From positions 1-49,916 of the forward strand of contig JAHHRX010000011.1 of assembly GCA_020025545.1 (NCBI GenBank): 49,916 nt of DNA, in the 5' to 3' direction. Positions 47,558 to 49,916 of this stretch are shown piece after piece; the stretch's first letter is position 1; each line of letters begins with the position of its first letter. Under the pieces are notes generated by a model, which was given only the letters and a program-made list of their open reading frames with translations, had not been told where the DNA came from and did no database searches. The translations under genes were made by a program, and so were the position numbers. Origin of the DNA: Oscillospiraceae bacterium. Lineage in GTDB: Bacteria > Bacillota > Clostridia > Oscillospirales > Oscillospiraceae.

Positions 47558-49916
47558 ATGAAACTCAAAAAAAGCATTGCAGTATTCTTGCTGCTTTGCC
47601 TGGTTCTTTCTGCTCTGCCGCTTGGGGCATTTGCCGCAGAAGCAGAGAGCACCACGAACGGCGACTTCATGAAAATTGCTTTCCTGGATTGCGGCCGTAA
47701 GTATTTTACTCCCGACTGGATCATTGCAATGATCAAGGAAGCTAAGGCTGGCGGCTACACCCATGTTCAGCTGGGCCTTGGCAACGATGGTCTGCGCTTC
47801 CTGCTGGACGATATGTCTCTGGAAGTGGAGGGCACAACCTACACCAGCCAGCAGGTTACTGCTGGTGTCAATGCCGGTAACAAGGCATACCATGACTTCG
47901 GTGATGTAAATGAACTCACTCAGGCAGACATGGACCGCATTCTCGATGCTGCTAAGGAGACCGGCATCGAAATCATTCCCCTGATCAATACCCCCGGCCA
48001 CATGGATGCTATTCTGCACGCCATGAAGAGTGTCGGTATTGACGCTGCATACGAAGGCTCCGTTCGTACTGTGGATGTCACCAATCCTCAGGGCGTTGCA
48101 TTTACTAAGGCTCTGGTTGAGAAGTATGTAAAGTACTTCAGCGATAAGGGCTGCGAGTACTTCAACATCGGCGCTGACGAGTACGCAAATGACCGCTTCC
48201 AGTACGGCGGCATGGGCTTCGGTAACCTCGTGTCCCGTGGCAAGTATGGTGATTTCGTTAAGTATCTGAATGATATGATCGCTGTGGTTAAGGCTTCCGG
48301 CATGACTCCTATGGCCTTTAACGACGGTGTTTACTACAACCGCAACACTAATTTCCCCATCGATAAGGATCTGGTTGTTTGCTACTGGTCTTCCGGCTGG
48401 AGCGGCTATAATCTTGCTCCCGCTTCCTTCCTGGAAAATCAGGGCTTCAAGATGGTCAATACCCACGGTGACTTCTACTATGTGCTGGGCAAGAATGATA
48501 AATTTGACAATGATTTCAGCTTTGCACAAAACTTTAAGAAAAACACCTTCTCCGGAAGTAATGTAAACAATCCTGTGGGCGCTATGTTCTGCATCTGGTG
48601 TGACTACCCCGCAGCTGAAACCGAGCAGCAGGTTGCTGAGAAGATTCGTCTTCCCCTGCGTGCCATGGGCAATGCCATGGACGAAAAGTACAGTGCCGAC
48701 ATGGATCAGTCTGTAGTCCCTGGTGGCTTCAATAAGGACGGCTCCATCAATGCTGATCAGGAATTCATGAAGATTGCTTTCCTGGACTGCGGCCGTAAGT
48801 ACTTTACTCCCGACTGGATCATCGCAATGATCAAGGAAGCTAAGGCTGGCGGCTACACCCATGTTCAGCTGGGCCTTGGCAACGATGGTCTGCGCTTCCT
48901 GCTGGACGATATGTCTCTGGAAGTGGAGGGCACAACCTACACCAGCCAGCAGGTTACTGCTGGTGTCAATGCCGGTAACAAGGCATACCATGACTTCGGT
49001 GATGTAAATGAACTCACTCAGGCAGACATGGACCGCATTCTCGATGCTGCTAAGGAGACCGGCATCGAAATCATTCCCCTGATCAATACCCCCGGCCACA
49101 TGGATGCTATTCTGCACGCCATGAAGAGTGTCGGTATTAACGCTGCATACGAAGGCTCCGTCCGTACCGTAGACGTGACCAACAACGAGGGCGTTTCCTT
49201 TACTCAGGCTCTGGTGGACAAGTACATTAAGTACTTCAGCGCTAAGGGCTGCAAGTACTTTAACCTCGGCGCTGATGAGTACGCCAACGATGTTTTCACT
49301 AGCGGCGGAATGGGCTTCGCTAACCTCGTATCCCGTGGCAAGTATCGCAATTTCGTAGATTACCTCAACAGCATGATCACTCTCGTCAAGGCTTCCGGCA
49401 TGACTCCTATGGCCTTTAACGACGGCGTTTACTACAACAGAACAACTCAGTATCCTATCGACAAGAGTCTGGTTGTTTGCTACTGGTCTTCCGGTTGGTG
49501 GGGCTACAATCTTGCTCCCGCTTCCTTCCTGGCAGAGCAGGGCTTCAAGATGGTCAATACCCACGGCGACTTCTACTATGTGCTGGGCAAGAACGATAAC
49601 TTTGACAACGGTTTTACCTATGCTGAGAGATTTAAGAGAAACACCTTCTCCGGAAGCAATGTAGACAACCCTGTGGGCGCTATGTTCTGCATCTGGTGTG
49701 ACTACCCCGCAGCTGAAACCGAGCAGCAGGTCGCTGAGAAGATCCGTCTTCCCCTGCGTGCTATGGGTCTGGCTATGGACGAAAAGTACAATGCCGGCAT
49801 GGACCAGTCCGTTGTCACCGGCGGCTTCAATAAGGATGGCTCCATCAATCATACTCTGACCCATGTTCCCGCAAAGGCAGCTACCTGCACTGAGGCTGGT
49901 AACAAGGAATACTGGA
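47558..49916 (+). CDS. Secreted protein with two tandem GH20 hexosaminidase domains (cut at window end)
   Basis: Start of a large surface enzyme; 786 codons are visible and the frame is open at the edge. Signal peptide about 1-26 (AFA cleavage). Two copies of a GH20-like barrel follow, copy 1 from residue 37 and copy 2 from residue 403, 366 residues (1098 bases) apart. Each has LINTPGHMDAI, the catalytic Asp-Glu pair in GADEYAND (Asp207-Glu208 and Asp573-Glu574) and VVCYWSSGW. GH20 enzymes release terminal GlcNAc or GalNAc by substrate-assisted catalysis. After copy 2, LTHVPAKAATCTEAGNKEYW begins a repeat type common in Clostridia surface proteins, so more repeats or an anchor should follow. 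Codons are biased to C endings, as in nagB, suggesting strong expression. Released GlcNAc would feed NagB. Confidence 0.9.
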   Translation, partial: MKLKKSIAVFLLLCLVLSALPLGAFAAEAESTTNGDFMKIAFLDCGRKYFTPDWIIAMIKEAKAGGYTHVQLGLGNDGLRFLLDDMSLEVEGTTYTSQQVTAGVNAGNKAYHDFGDVNELTQADMDRILDAAKETGIEIIPLINTPGHMDAILHAMKSVGIDAAYEGSVRTVDVTNPQGVAFTKALVEKYVKYFSDKGCEYFNIGADEYANDRFQYGGMGFGNLVSRGKYGDFVKYLNDMIAVVKASGMTPMAFNDGVYYNRNTNFPIDKDLVVCYWSSGWSGYNLAPASFLENQGFKMVNTHGDFYYVLGKNDKFDNDFSFAQNFKKNTFSGSNVNNPVGAMFCIWCDYPAAETEQQVAEKIRLPLRAMGNAMDEKYSADMDQSVVPGGFNKDGSINADQEFMKIAFLDCGRKYFTPDWIIAMIKEAKAGGYTHVQLGLGNDGLRFLLDDMSLEVEGTTYTSQQVTAGVNAGNKAYHDFGDVNELTQADMDRILDAAKETGIEIIPLINTPGHMDAILHAMKSVGINAAYEGSVRTVDVTNNEGVSFTQALVDKYIKYFSAKGCKYFNLGADEYANDVFTSGGMGFANLVSRGKYRNFVDYLNSMITLVKASGMTPMAFNDGVYYNRTTQYPIDKSLVVCYWSSGWWGYNLAPASFLAEQGFKMVNTHGDFYYVLGKNDNFDNGFTYAERFKRNTFSGSNVDNPVGAMFCIWCDYPAAETEQQVAEKIRLPLRAMGLAMDEKYNAGMDQSVVTGGFNKDGSINHTLTHVPAKAATCTEAGNKEYW
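47666..48750 (+). repeat. Intragenic direct repeat, copy 1 (GH20 domain)
   Basis: First copy of a unit that recurs at 48764-49848 with a 1098-base period. Identity is essentially complete in the first third (about 47727-48040) and falls clearly afterwards. Confidence 0.95.
48764..49848 (+). repeat. Intragenic direct repeat, copy 2 (GH20 domain)
   Basis: Second copy of the GH20 unit. It differs from copy 1 mainly after position 49138, with changes such as GVAFTKALVEKYV to GVSFTQALVDKYI and NIGADEY to NLGADEY. Confidence 0.95.

Noticed and set aside
47537..49864. A 775-residue open frame antisense to the GH20 gene
   Set aside because: It is the mirror of the biased codons of the real gene. 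The sense frame has a signal peptide, GH20 motifs, promoter and ribosome site; the antisense frame has none.

Overview
The window looks like a chromosomal segment of an anaerobic Gram-positive gut-type Clostridia member (Bacillota, most like Oscillospiraceae/Ruminococcaceae). The evidence is the AGGAGG-type ribosome sites, moderate GC content, firmicute-type families (DegV, ECF transporter, UgtP-like glycosyltransferases, CBM26 modules, PTEAP-rich linkers), a glycyl/radical-SAM style of anaerobic metabolism and the absence of any outer-membrane genes. The species call is an inference from gene content; no rRNA or tRNA is visible. I count 42 genes, including one decayed gene and one cut by the window end.

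Layout. 0.1-1.3 kb: relic of a large serine recombinase. 1.6-2.9 kb: ccdA plus a TlpA/ResA thioredoxin. 3.1-4.8 kb: divergent TetR regulator and EamA permease. 5.0-6.1 kb: a membrane-tethered barnase-like RNase with its barstar inhibitor. 6.2-7.9 kb: an ECF S component and nagB. 8.0-14.3 kb: a four-gene operon (DUF308 protein, MMPL/RND-like exporter, Leu-x-x-Gly heptad protein, radical SAM enzyme). 14.5-15.4 kb: patatin-like lipase. 15.7-22.7 kb: an alpha-glucan (starch/maltodextrin) locus: a cell-surface protein with three starch-binding modules, an ABC importer (binding protein and two permeases, no ATPase), an intracellular GH13 enzyme and a LacI regulator.

22.9-27.2 kb: an envelope operon (GT2-GtrA fusion, phosphodiester glycosidase, anchored protein of unknown function, PAP2 phosphatase). 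27.6-30.4 kb: TrmH-type RNA methyltransferase and an acyl-CoA synthetase. 30.8-37.4 kb: a second lipid operon read leftward (DegV fatty-acid-binding protein, CrtO-like acyltransferase, UgtP/MGD-like glycosyltransferase, PAP2/IPC-synthase-like protein, giant fused ABC exporter). It faces a rightward set at 37.6-42.9 kb (PLD/cardiolipin-synthase-like protein, two-component system, CDP-alcohol phosphatidyltransferase, a second UgtP-like glycosyltransferase). 43-47.3 kb: methyltransferase, a two-gene chromate-type transporter with divergent LysR regulator, and a MATE exporter. 47.6 kb to the end: a secreted protein with two tandem, partly identical GH20 hexosaminidase domains, cut by the window edge.

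How it fits together. Much of the window concerns envelope lipids and surface carbohydrates. GH20 (surface) and NagB (cytoplasm) are two ends of amino-sugar use; the starch locus captures, imports and cleaves glucans. The leftward and rightward lipid operons together hold fatty-acid binding, acyl transfer, glycosylation of lipids, phosphatidyl transfer and export, which suggests a membrane glycolipid pathway. The best candidates for undescribed systems are that DegV-to-ABC operon, the DUF308-MMPL-heptad-radical SAM operon, and the GT2-GtrA/phosphodiester glycosidase operon. These functional links are inferences from gene order and family identity.
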